64,000 bases of DNA from Streptomyces antioxidans. GTDB taxonomy: Bacteria > Actinomycetota > Actinomycetes > Streptomycetales > Streptomycetaceae. A model generated the notes under the pieces. It saw only the letters and a list, made by a program, of their open reading frames with translations. It made no database searches and had not been told where the DNA came from. The translations under genes and the position numbers were made by a program. The DNA lies in contig NZ_LAKD02000029.1 in assembly GCF_000968685.2 (NCBI RefSeq), positions 114,994 through 178,993 on the forward strand, read 5' to 3'. Shown piece by piece: positions 1 to 7,651 of the stretch (the first letter of the stretch is position 1; the number at the start of each line of letters is the position of its first letter).

Positions 1-996
1 CTCGTTCTTGGCCAGGACCGTGCCGCAGTGCCAGTGGGTGGTGGAGCCGGAGCGGCAGATGGAGGCGCCGACCGGGGCCTCGGCGGACCCGCGGACCAGC
101 TGGTCGGGGACGGTGCCCCAGCCGAGCACCACCGGCACGGTCCACCACCCGCTGCCGACGCTGACGTAGGCGTAGTCATTGCCGGGGAAGGAAGAGCCCT
201 GGAAGTTGCCGATGTACGAGCCGTCCCAGCCGCTGACCGAGCCCCCCGACTGGCCGCAGTGCCCGGCCGTGACGAAGCCGCCCTGCACCGAGAAGCCTAT
301 GGAGCAGCGGACGTTGCCGGTGTAGTACGGGTCGCCGCCGACCGTGCCGGCGGCGAAGGTGGTCGGCGCCTGGGCGGGGGCCTTCTCGACGGTGACCGGG
401 ACGGAGGCCGAGCGCTTCGCCTCGCGGAGGAACGCGCGCACGGCGGCGTCACCCTCGCTCCCCTGCCGGACCCGGACCACGACGGCGCCCGTGCGGGGGT
501 CGGTGCTCCAGCCGCTCACCCCGGCCGGGGCGGCCTGCTTCCGGGCCTTCGCGTCCAGGCGCGCCTTGGCCGCGTCGAGCGCGTCGGCGCTGTGCTTGAC
601 GATGCGGGTGGTGGCGCCCGTGGCCCGTACCGATGCGGCCCGCTCGGCGCTGGTGACGCCGACGACCAGCTTCCCGCTGTCCGTGTCGAACCACGAGCCG
701 CCGTAGGAGGCGCCCGCGGCGCGCTTGGCCGTGGGCTCCAGCCGCATGGCGGCGGCCTCCTGGCCAAGCCGCTCCCGCGCCTGGTCCGCGGTCAGGCCGA
801 GGTCCCGGCCGAGCGCGCGGACGAGGGCGGCGGGCTTCGCCGCGGCGGCGCCGGTTGCCGCGTGGGCGGCGGCGGATGCGGCGGGGGCGGCGCCGGATGC
901 GGCGGATGCGGTCGAGAATGCCCCGCCGGCGCCCGAGAGGGCGCCGAGGACGAGGAGTGCGGACAGTCCGGCACGGACAACGGGCTTCCGTCTCAT
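1..996 (-). CDS. Secreted S1 family serine protease, streptogrisin/alpha-lytic type (3' end outside window)
   Basis: Extracellular chymotrypsin-fold protease made as a pre-pro-enzyme; 332 residues are visible and the gene runs off the left edge. Residues 1-32 are a signal peptide (Arg/Lys n-region, hydrophobic core, Ala-rich cleavage area). Residues 33 to about 213 are an alpha-lytic-type propeptide that would act as folding chaperone. The mature domain starts near 214-222. It shows the catalytic His in TAGHCG (about H246) and the catalytic Asp in GNDYAYV (about D274). The GDSGG serine motif should lie beyond the edge. ATG at 996 is chosen because AAGGGGAA sits 5 nt upstream. A 16-bp near-palindrome and a four-copy direct repeat lie between this gene and the GntR gene. 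Family assignment is firm; substrate preference (streptogrisin B/C/E-like) cannot be set without the missing C-terminus. Confidence 0.93.
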   Translation of the reverse strand, partial: MRRKPVVRAGLSALLVLGALSGAGGAFSTASAASGAAPAASAAAHAATGAAAAKPAALVRALGRDLGLTADQARERLGQEAAAMRLEPTAKRAAGASYGGSWFDTDSGKLVVGVTSAERAASVRATGATTRIVKHSADALDAAKARLDAKARKQAAPAGVSGWSTDPRTGAVVVRVRQGSEGDAAVRAFLREAKRSASVPVTVEKAPAQAPTTFAAGTVGGDPYYTGNVRCSIGFSVQGGFVTAGHCGQSGGSVSGWDGSYIGNFQGSSFPGNDYAYVSVGSGWWTVPVVLGWGTVPDQLVRGSAEAPVGASICRSGSTTHWHCGTVLAKNE

Positions 997-1020
997 GGAA
1001 GTTCCCCTTCTGCTCGGCAG

Positions 1021-1036
1021 GTGAGAGCGCTTTCAC
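1021..1036. promoter_or_regulatory. LacI-like palindromic operator upstream of the protease
   Basis: GTGAGAGCGCTTTCAC is a 16-bp inverted repeat with one mismatched pair, 25 bp upstream of the protease start. The AGCGCT core with flanking GA/TC resembles operators of LacI-family regulators in actinomycetes. A similar element occurs at 7502-7517. Binding is inferred. Confidence 0.45.
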
Positions 1037-1092
1037 GTGTCGATCGCGCAGAGCCTAGCGAGCCACCGGGGAAAGTCCAGACCAAAGCCATG

Positions 1093-1170
1093 ACCGGTCA
1101 CGATCGGGCACACCGGTCACGATCGGGCACACCGGTCACGGTTTCGGGCAGACCGGTCACGGTCGGGCAG
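1093..1170. repeat. Four direct repeats of an ACCGGTCACG(A/G)T-CGGGCA(C/G) unit
   Basis: Units lie at 1093-1111, 1112-1130, 1131-1151 and 1152-1170. The first two are identical 19-mers, the third carries a 2-bp insertion, and the fourth differs at a few bases. Each begins with the palindrome ACCGGT. The array fills the gap between the GntR stop codon and the protease upstream region. It could be an iterated binding site or simply a short minisatellite. Confidence 0.8.
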
Positions 1171-1185
1171 GGTGCCGCCGCGGAC

Positions 1186-1905
1186 TCAAGGGGCTTCGTC
1201 CGGATTCCAGTTGAGCAGCCGCACCTGGGCGACCGTGCGGACATGGCGGCGCATGGCCGCCGCGGCGGCCCTGGGGCGGCGCTCGGCGATGGCGTCCAGG
1301 ATGCGCTGGTGCTGGGCGAGCGAACGCCTGGGGCGGCCGGGCTGGCGCAGCGACTCCTCGCGGCTCTCGGTGATCTGGTCGGCGATCGAGCGCATGAACT
1401 CGGCGAGCAGCGGGCTGTGCGCGGCCGCGGTGACGGCGGCGTGGAAGCGGCGGTCGCCCTCGGCGCCATGGCGGCCGGACTCGATCTCGTCCTCCATCCA
1501 GTGCAGGGCCTGCTGGAGGGCGAAGAGGTCATCGTCGGTGCGGCGCTCGGCGGCGAGCTCGGCCAGCTTGGTCTCCAGCGCCTCGCGGGCGTCGAGCACA
1601 TCGGGCAGCCGGCGGCGGCGCTCCACCAGCCGCTCGACGGGCTCGGTGTCGAGGCTGTCGCGCAGCAGGCACATACCGCCGCCCTGGCGCACCTCGACGA
1701 GCCCCTGCACCTCGAGGACGACGATGGCCTGCTTGACGGAGGCGCGGCTGATGCCGAGGCGCTGGGCCAGGTCCCGCTCGGTGGGCAGCCGGTCGCCCGC
1801 CTTCAGCCCGCCCTCCGCCACATAGGCGCGCAGCCTCTCCAGCACCTGCTCGTGCAGGCGCTGACGGTTCATCGGGCGCAGCGCGTCCTCGGTGTCCTCG
1901 GCCAT
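1186..1905 (-). CDS. FadR-subfamily GntR transcriptional regulator
   Basis: DNA-binding regulator of 239 aa. An N-terminal GntR winged helix covers residues about 14-80, with the recognition stretch LPTERDLAQRLGISRASVKQ. The C-terminal FCD ligand-binding domain carries spaced His and Asp residues (RRFHAA, AQHQRI, MRRHV) typical of a metal and carboxylate pocket. ATG at 1905 is preferred over upstream in-frame starts because GGGGGGAG lies 5-11 nt before it. The gene is divergent from a MatC-like permease, and the shared 230-bp gap holds overlapping perfect palindromes at 2002-2020. FadR-type regulators usually sense organic acids, so control of that permease by a carboxylate effector is a reasonable inference. 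The effector itself is not visible. Confidence 0.9.
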   Translation of the reverse strand: MAEDTEDALRPMNRQRLHEQVLERLRAYVAEGGLKAGDRLPTERDLAQRLGISRASVKQAIVVLEVQGLVEVRQGGGMCLLRDSLDTEPVERLVERRRRLPDVLDAREALETKLAELAAERRTDDDLFALQQALHWMEDEIESGRHGAEGDRRFHAAVTAAAHSPLLAEFMRSIADQITESREESLRQPGRPRRSLAQHQRILDAIAERRPRAAAAAMRRHVRTVAQVRLLNWNPDEAP

Positions 1906-2001
1906 ACGGGCTCCCCCCATCGCGGTTTGTGATGGCCCCAATTCGCAGCGTAGCACCGGGTGGATGGGCGGTGTGGTGGTTGTGCGGCCTGTGGATAACT
2001 G

Positions 2002-2020
2002 GCCAATTGGCTGAGCCAAT
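2002..2020. promoter_or_regulatory. Overlapping perfect palindromes, candidate FadR-type operator
   Basis: GCCAATTGGC (2002-2011) and ATTGGCTGAGCCAAT (2006-2020) are both perfect inverted repeats and overlap. The second has the TTGG-N5-CCAA form seen in FadR-subfamily operators. They lie between the divergent GntR and permease starts, the expected place for autoregulation plus transporter control. Confidence 0.6.
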
Positions 2021-2135
2021 CTGCCACCGATGTCTTGACGGCACAACCGCCCGGCCCTCACCGTGAGTCAGCCAGCAGGCCACTTGGCCGACCGTCCCCG
2101 GTCCCCCGACCGGGTCCCCGTGACGGGAGCGCTCG

Positions 2136-3410
2136 ATGTCCGACGAATTGATCTCGATACTCGTGCTGGTGGTGGTCTTCGTCATCGCCACCACCCGGTC
2201 GATCAACATGGGCGCGCTGTCCTTCGCCGCCGCCTTCGGGGTGGGCGAGCTGGTCGCCGACTTCAGCGCGGACCACATCTTCGCCGGGTTCCCGGGCGAT
2301 CTGTTCGTGGTGCTGGTTGGGGTGACGTATCTGTTCGCCCTCGCCCGGGCCAATGGCACCACGGACTGGCTGGTGCACGCCTCGATCCGGCTGGTGGGCG
2401 GGCGGGTCGCGCTGATCCCGTGGGTGATGTTCGCGATCAGCGGGGCGTTGACCGCGATCGGAGCGGTGAGCCCGGCGGCGGTGGCGATCGTCGCCCCGCT
2501 CGCGCTCTCCTTCGCCGCGCGGTACCAGATCAGCCCGCTGCTGATGGGCGCCATGGTGGTGCACGGCTCCCAGGGCGGTGGCTTCTCCCCGATCAGCATC
2601 TACGGATCGATCGTCAACGGCATCGTGGACCGGGAGAAGCTCCCCGGCAACGAGATCACGCTGTTCCTCGCGAGCCTGGTGGTCAACCTGATCATCGCCG
2701 CCATCGTCTTCGTCGTCTGCGGCGGGCTCAAGCTCCCCAGGACCGCCGTCGCCACCGCCGGGGAGGAGCGGGAAGAGGGGGCGGAGGAGGCACCGGCCGA
2801 CGCGGCGGGCCGCCTCACCCCGGCCCGTATCGCCACACTGGCCGCGCTGGTGGCGCTGGTGGTCGCGGTGCTCGCCTTCGACCTGGACGCCGGACTCACC
2901 GCGATCACCCTCGCCGTGGCCCTGAGCGTCTTCTGGCCGGACCACGGAAGGAAGGCGGTCAACGAGGTCACCTGGCCCACCGTGCTGCTGATCTGCGGTG
3001 TGCTCACCTATGTCGGGGTGCTGGACGAGATGGGCACCATCGACTACGCGGGCAAGGCGGTCAGCGACATCGGGATTCCGCTGCTCGCCGCCCTGCTGCT
3101 CTGCTACATCGGCGCGATCGTCTCCGCCTTCGCCTCCTCGGTCGGCATCATGGGCGCGCTGATCCCGCTCGCCGTTCCCTTCCTCGCCCAGGGCGACATC
3201 GGCGCGGTGGGGATGATCGCGGCCCTCGCGGTGTCGGCGACCGTCGTCGACGTCAGCCCCTTCTCGACCAACGGGGCGCTGGTGCTGGCCAACGCGCCGG
3301 ATGTGGACCGGGACCGGTTCTTCCGGCAGCTGATGGTCTACGGCGGGATCATGGTGGTCGCGGTGCCGCCGGTCGTCTGGCTGGCGATGGTGGTCCCCGG
3401 CCTCGGCTGA
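2136..3410 (+). CDS. MatC-like/SLC13-type dicarboxylate permease
   Basis: Inner-membrane carrier of 424 aa with about 11-12 hydrophobic segments. The N-terminal region resembles the malonate carrier MatC N-terminal domain, with the run MGALSFAAAFGVGEL followed by an FPGDLFVVLVGVTYLF helix. Two re-entrant-like Ser/Gly/Pro motifs occur (GSQGGGFSPISIYGSIVN near residues 144-165 and DVSPFSTNGALVL near 372-384), typical of the ion-transporter superfamily. A hydrophilic Glu-rich loop lies at about 205-228. ATG at 2136 has GGGAG 8 nt upstream. The likely substrate is a small dicarboxylate such as malonate, inferred from family and from the divergent FadR-type regulator. A GH65 gene lies convergently downstream and is unrelated. 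Confidence 0.82.
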   Translation: MSDELISILVLVVVFVIATTRSINMGALSFAAAFGVGELVADFSADHIFAGFPGDLFVVLVGVTYLFALARANGTTDWLVHASIRLVGGRVALIPWVMFAISGALTAIGAVSPAAVAIVAPLALSFAARYQISPLLMGAMVVHGSQGGGFSPISIYGSIVNGIVDREKLPGNEITLFLASLVVNLIIAAIVFVVCGGLKLPRTAVATAGEEREEGAEEAPADAAGRLTPARIATLAALVALVVAVLAFDLDAGLTAITLAVALSVFWPDHGRKAVNEVTWPTVLLICGVLTYVGVLDEMGTIDYAGKAVSDIGIPLLAALLLCYIGAIVSAFASSVGIMGALIPLAVPFLAQGDIGAVGMIAALAVSATVVDVSPFSTNGALVLANAPDVDRDRFFRQLMVYGGIMVVAVPPVVWLAMVVPGLG

Positions 3411-3467
3411 GCGGAGCGGTCGGCCGAGCGGCACGCAGGGGGCAACCGGCCGCGCGCAAGCGCCGGT

Positions 3468-5885
3468 TCAGCCCGGTGGCAGCGGCACCCAGTGGGATTC
3501 GCCCGGGGCCAGGGTCAGCGAACGGTCGGCGAGCCGCAGCTCGATCGGGCACTCCTCGGAGTCCGGCACGCTGATCCACAGCCGCCCGGCCCGCACCCGC
3601 AGCGCGACGCCCCAGTGGCCGCGGTAGCGCATCGAGAACCGGTACTCGGAGAGACCGGACGGCCCGGGCAGCGGCACCGGGTCAAGCCACAGCGCGTCCT
3701 CCCGGGTCTCAAGCCCGGTCAGTCCGCGCTGCACCAGATCGAGGGTGCCGCCCATGGCGCCGAGGTGGATGCCCTCGCCGGTGGTGCCGCCCTGGACGTC
3801 CGCCACATCGCCGAGCAGCGCCTCCTGGCAGTGCCGCCACGCCTCGGCCCGGCCCGCCCGCACCAGCACCCAGCCGTGCACCAGCTCGCTGAGGGTCGAG
3901 CCGTGGCTGGTCCTGGACAGGTAGTACTCCACCGTGGCCCGCCAGATGTCGTCGTCCAGGGCGTAGCCGAGCCGCCGGAAGAGGCCCGACAGCTCGGCGG
4001 GGCCGAAGAGATAGCCGAGCATCAGCGCGTCCGCCTGCTTGGAGACCTGATAGCGGTTGACGGAGTCGCCTTCGGACTCCAGGATCCGGTCCATCCGGCC
4101 GATGTCGCCATAGCGGGCGCGGTAGCCGTCCCAGTCGAGCTCGGCCAGCTCCTCGTAGCCGTCGAACTGGCTGATGACGCCCTGGTGGAAGGGGACCAGC
4201 AGCCGCCGGGAGACGTCCTCCCAGCGCTCCGGCTCCGCGCGGTCCAGGCCCACCCGCTCGAACAGCGTGCGGCGGCGCGGCTCGGGCAGCGTGCGGGCGA
4301 GCTCCAGGGCCCGGTCGAGCACCCAGGCGGCGGTGACGTTGGTGTACGCGTTGTCGTCGATCCCGGGGCGGTCGGCGCCGGGGTAGCCGTCGTGGTACTC
4401 ATCGGGCCCGACCACCCCGCGGATGCGGTACCGGCCGAGCTCCGGATCGAGGACCGCCGTATCCGCCCAGAAGCGGGCGATCTGCAGCAGCATCTCCGCG
4501 CCCTTGGTGTGCAGGAACTCGGTGTCGCCGCTGGCCTGGCAGTACTGCCACACGTTGTACGCCACCGCCGAGCCCACATGGTGCTGCAGCCGGGAGTTGT
4601 CGGGCAGCCAGCGGCCCGAGCTCGGGTTCAGGTGCAGGGTCTGGGTCTCCTCGCGCCCGTCGCTGCCGCTCTGCCAGGGGTACATCGCCCCGGCCCGCCC
4701 GGTGTCCGCGGCGGCGCGGCACGCCTGGGGCAGCCGCCGGTGGCGGTAGTCCAGCAGGGCCCGGGACACCTCGGGGAAGTGGAGGTTCAGATACGGCAGT
4801 ACGAACAGCTCGTCCCAGAAGACGTGTCCGCGGTACGCCTCGCCGTGCAGGCCCCGGGCGGGGACGCCCACGTCCAGCTCCGCGGTGTGCGGCGAGAGCG
4901 TCTGGAGGATGTGGAACAGGTGCAGCCGCAGGATGTGGCCCGCCTCGCCGGGGACCTCCAGCGCCGCCTCGCGCCACAGGTGTTCCCATGCGGTGTGGTG
5001 GGAGGCGAGCAGCTGCCCGAACTCCGGCGCCCGGGCCACCCCGTCGAGGGCGGCCTGGGCCGGATCGCTGATCGCGGGGTCCTTGGAGGTGTAGAGCGCC
5101 ACGGTCTTCTCGACGGTGACGGGGGCGTCCGGGGCGAGCGGCACGGCCAGGGTGCGCATCGCGGCGCTGTGGGTGAGCCGCTGCCCGGTGCCGGTGGGCG
5201 TCCCGCCGCGCACCGCCAGGGTGCGCGCGGCCAGTGCCACGCGCACCTCGGAGCTGGTGGTGCGGCAGCTCAGCCATACGGTGTCGGGGCCAGCGGCGCC
5301 GGTGCGGTGGTCGGTGAGGTGGCGTCCGGCCAGCGCGTCGTAGCGGGCCACGCCGGTGTTGGCCACGGCACCGTCGAGCCCCGACTCCAGCTCGACGGTG
5401 CCGGACCAGCCCTCGGCCCGGAAGGTGGTGCGCAGGGCCGCCAGGTGCGGGTCCCCCATGTGGACGAGGCGCTGCTGCTCGACGTGGAGCACCCGGCCGT
5501 GGCCGCAGCTGAACCGCAGCCGCCGCATGAGGGTGCCGTGCCGGAGGTCGAGGGTCTGCCGGTAGCCGGTGAGTTCGTCCCCGTCGGGGGTGAGCCAGCC
5601 GCCGGGGCCCGCGGGCCGGTCCGGATCGCGGACGCGGTAGCGCAGCGGCAGCCAGTTCGGCAGGTTGACCATGTCCTCGTTCTCGACCTGGCGCCCGCCG
5701 ACCACCGAGGTCAGCCGGTTGTAGCAGCCCGCCACATAGGTGCCGGGGTAGTGGACGTCATCGGCGGCCGTCTCGCAGGCCGCGCCCCGGGTGCCGACAT
5801 AGCCGTTGCCGAGCGTGCACAGCGACTCCCGCAACCGCTCCTCGCCGGGCTCATAGCCCTCGTACTCCCACACCCAGTCCGACAC
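3468..5885 (-). CDS. Glycoside hydrolase family 65 enzyme (trehalose/maltose/kojibiose phosphorylase or hydrolase type)
   Basis: Cytoplasmic 805-aa enzyme with the GH65 layout: N-terminal beta-sandwich (about 1-270), linker, (alpha/alpha)6 barrel (about 315-690) and C-terminal beta domain. The barrel holds the general acid Glu in VVGPDEYHDG (near residue 494), the KQADALMLGYLF segment (near 611) and the HGSTLSELVH segment (near 660), the last two usual around the phosphate/substrate pocket. No signal peptide is present. The start is a GTG at 5885. Length fits GH65. Sequence alone does not separate phosphorolytic from hydrolytic members, nor trehalose from maltose, nigerose or kojibiose as substrate. 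It stands alone, convergent with the permease and upstream of a secreted lamin-tail gene. Confidence 0.88.
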   Translation of the reverse strand: MSDWVWEYEGYEPGEERLRESLCTLGNGYVGTRGAACETAADDVHYPGTYVAGCYNRLTSVVGGRQVENEDMVNLPNWLPLRYRVRDPDRPAGPGGWLTPDGDELTGYRQTLDLRHGTLMRRLRFSCGHGRVLHVEQQRLVHMGDPHLAALRTTFRAEGWSGTVELESGLDGAVANTGVARYDALAGRHLTDHRTGAAGPDTVWLSCRTTSSEVRVALAARTLAVRGGTPTGTGQRLTHSAAMRTLAVPLAPDAPVTVEKTVALYTSKDPAISDPAQAALDGVARAPEFGQLLASHHTAWEHLWREAALEVPGEAGHILRLHLFHILQTLSPHTAELDVGVPARGLHGEAYRGHVFWDELFVLPYLNLHFPEVSRALLDYRHRRLPQACRAAADTGRAGAMYPWQSGSDGREETQTLHLNPSSGRWLPDNSRLQHHVGSAVAYNVWQYCQASGDTEFLHTKGAEMLLQIARFWADTAVLDPELGRYRIRGVVGPDEYHDGYPGADRPGIDDNAYTNVTAAWVLDRALELARTLPEPRRRTLFERVGLDRAEPERWEDVSRRLLVPFHQGVISQFDGYEELAELDWDGYRARYGDIGRMDRILESEGDSVNRYQVSKQADALMLGYLFGPAELSGLFRRLGYALDDDIWRATVEYYLSRTSHGSTLSELVHGWVLVRAGRAEAWRHCQEALLGDVADVQGGTTGEGIHLGAMGGTLDLVQRGLTGLETREDALWLDPVPLPGPSGLSEYRFSMRYRGHWGVALRVRAGRLWISVPDSEECPIELRLADRSLTLAPGESHWVPLPPG

Positions 5886-5977
5886 GGCCGCTCACCGGCT
5901 CTCCTCCTCGACCCCTCCCATTGTGGGCCGGGCCGCAGGACTTCACCGCCTGCGCCGCGCCCCCGCGCGGCGCGCCC

Positions 5978-6433
5978 TCAGCAGTTCTTGTAGTCGACCC
6001 GGCTGTTGTTGTACGAGCAGGTGTCGACCGTGGAGCCGCCGGTCTTGCGGAGGGTGGCCTTGTCGCGGTCGTTGTTCCAGACGTACGCCCGGCGGTCCTG
6101 GTACTTGGTGGCCGAGGTGTCGTTGCCGGAGCCGGTCCGCACGGTCACGGTCTTGCCCGCGCCGAGGGTGTAGCCGGGGAAGGTGTACTTGTGGTTGCTC
6201 GCGTCGACGAGCACCCAGCCCTTGAGGCTGACCCCGCGCGAGGTGGAGTTCTTGATCTGGACGTACTCGCCGTTGAGGCTGGCGTTGCTCCGGCTGTCCG
6301 TGCCGGGAGAGTCGTAGTAGATCTTGGAAAGGTGTACGGATCCCGCGGCACCGGCCGGTGTGGCCGGGTACAGCAGGGCGAGCGCGCAGCCGGCGGCGAG
6401 CGCCGCGCCGGTGCGGGCGGTGTGTGTGGACAT
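5978..6433 (-). CDS. Secreted lamin-tail-domain protein
   Basis: Small exported protein of 151 aa. Residues 1-29 form a signal peptide ending near PAGAAG. The rest is one Ig-like lamin tail domain with its usual run of beta strands: NGEYVQIKNSTSRGVSLKGWVL, then a KYTFPGYTLGAGKTVTV strand pair and a YVWNNDRDKATLRK strand. Two Cys (VDTCSYNN and the C-terminal residue) may form a disulfide. ATG at 6433 is chosen over an upstream in-frame ATG because AAGGGGGG is 4 nt before it. Such stand-alone domains in Streptomyces are secreted proteins of unknown function, sometimes next to nucleases. Nothing nearby suggests a partner. Confidence 0.85.
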   Translation of the reverse strand: MSTHTARTGAALAAGCALALLYPATPAGAAGSVHLSKIYYDSPGTDSRSNASLNGEYVQIKNSTSRGVSLKGWVLVDASNHKYTFPGYTLGAGKTVTVRTGSGNDTSATKYQDRRAYVWNNDRDKATLRKTGGSTVDTCSYNNSRVDYKNC

Positions 6434-6627
6434 GAGTCCCCCCTTGCGTTGGTGCGTGGTGGAGCTGTGGAAACGCAAGACGGACGGGCGACCGCGTCCG
6501 AAGATGGTTTGGAGTCAGCGAGCTGGCTCCTTCGGCGCGGCCGTCCGTCCGTCTTCCCCCCACCTGTGTGGAGGACCAGGGTGGACCACGGCCGGAATGC
6601 GGCGGGAGGGCTGCGCGGCCCTCGCTC

Positions 6628-6643
6628 CAGGGCCGTACGGCCC
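6628..6643. promoter_or_regulatory. Perfect 16-bp palindrome AGGGCCGTACGGCCCT
   Basis: A perfect inverted repeat in the 255-bp gap between the SDR gene (stop at 6689) and the lamin-tail gene (start at 6433), both on the minus strand. It matches the GGGCC-N4-GGCCC form found several times in the 38-48 kb stress island. It could also form a short hairpin downstream of the SDR gene. The rest of this gap shows no other clear signal. Confidence 0.4.
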
Positions 6644-6688
6644 TAGCGCGCATCCCGTTTCCCGCCCCGGGTGCGGGGTGAGGCCGGG

Positions 6689-7441
6689 TCAGCGGCCGTA
6701 CTGCGCGCCGCCGTTGATGTGCAGCACCTGGCCGGTGACATACGCGGCCTCCGGGGAGGCCAGATAGCGGATGGCGGCCGCGATCTCGACGGGCGTCCCG
6801 GGCTGTCCCGTGAGGGTCTGCCCGATCTGCTGGGCGATGAACTCGGGGGTGCCGCGCTCGCCGAAGAACTCGGTGTCCTCGACATAGCCGGGGGCCACCG
6901 CGTTGGCGGTGACGCCCTCCGGGCCGAGCCGCCTGGCCAGCTCGAAGGTGTAGGTGTGCAGGGCGGCCTTGGTGCCGCCGTACGACCCCGGGCCGCGCAG
7001 CGCGGCGACCGAGGAGAGGTGGACGATCCGGCCGCCGGGCCGGGTGAGGTGGGGCAGCAGCGCCTCGGTGAGCAGTACGGCGGTCAGCACATTGGCCTCG
7101 AAGTTCCGCTGGTACTGACCGGCGATGCCCTTGAGGGTGCCGTCGTTGGAGGGTGCGACATTGCCTCCGGCGTTGGTGACGAGGACATCGACATCACCGC
7201 CCCCGCCGTCCGCGGTGATGAACTCGGCGGCGCGCCGGGTCTGCTCCGGGTCGCTGAGGTCCGCGCTGGTCCAGGTGACCAGCCCGGCGCCGTGGGCGGC
7301 GTTGAGCTTGTCCGCCGCGGCGCGCAGCACCTCGGCGCGGCGGCCGAGGATGACCACCCGGTCGCCTTCCGCGGCGAAGGTCTCCGCGGTCGCCAGCCCT
7401 ATGCCCGTACCGCCGCCCGACACCACGATCTGTCGCCCCAT
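6689..7441 (-). CDS. Short-chain dehydrogenase/reductase
   Basis: NAD(P)-dependent oxidoreductase of 250 aa, the normal length for classical SDRs. The Rossmann nucleotide motif is GGGTGIG (residues about 9-15) and the NAG motif is TNAGGN (near 90). Catalytic residues are Ser in HLSSVAA (near 140) and Tyr-x3-Lys in YGGTKAAL. The C-terminus ends GQVLHINGGAQYG, usual for 3-oxoacyl-reductase-like SDRs. ATG at 7441 has GAGGAGG 6 nt upstream. It is divergent from the secreted GH2 gene, and the gap holds two palindromes (7502-7517 and 7534-7550). Substrate is unknown. Confidence 0.9.
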   Translation of the reverse strand: MGRQIVVSGGGTGIGLATAETFAAEGDRVVILGRRAEVLRAAADKLNAAHGAGLVTWTSADLSDPEQTRRAAEFITADGGGGDVDVLVTNAGGNVAPSNDGTLKGIAGQYQRNFEANVLTAVLLTEALLPHLTRPGGRIVHLSSVAALRGPGSYGGTKAALHTYTFELARRLGPEGVTANAVAPGYVEDTEFFGERGTPEFIAQQIGQTLTGQPGTPVEIAAAIRYLASPEAAYVTGQVLHINGGAQYGR

Positions 7442-7501
7442 CACGGGCCTCCTCAGTGCAGCTCGTTGAATATCAGTCACATCTATGAACCGCACGCTAG
7501 G

Positions 7502-7517
7502 GAGAAAGCGCATTCTC
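7502..7517. promoter_or_regulatory. LacI-like near-palindrome GAGAAAGCGCATTCTC
   Basis: 16-bp inverted repeat with one mismatched pair, between the divergent SDR and GH2 glycosidase starts. Its AGCGC core and GA/TC flanks match the style of the element at 1021-1036. LacI-family sugar sensors commonly control secreted glycosidases, so it is a fair operator candidate for the GH2 gene. Confidence 0.45.
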
Positions 7518-7533
7518 GTCAAGGCTCGGCATC

Positions 7534-7550
7534 CAACAGCCGTGCTGTTG
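7534..7550. promoter_or_regulatory. Perfect 17-bp palindrome upstream of the GH2 gene
   Basis: CAACAGCCGTGCTGTTG is a perfect inverted repeat with a 3-nt centre. A TTGACA hexamer follows at 7565-7570, so the palindrome sits just upstream of a plausible -35 element for the GH2 gene. No convincing -10 was found at normal spacing. Confidence 0.45.
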
Positions 7551-7651
7551 CCTTGCGTTCACTATTGACAGGTTCTGTTGGAGCTGGCGCAATGGCGGCG
7601 CCCCACTTGTCCCAGCAGCAGCCACTAGGGCTGTTCCAGCAAGGAGGACAT

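Noticed and set aside
28..1932. Plus-strand open frame of 634 codons across the protease and GntR genes
   Set aside because: It is the antisense shadow of two clear minus-strand genes and has no recognisable domain.
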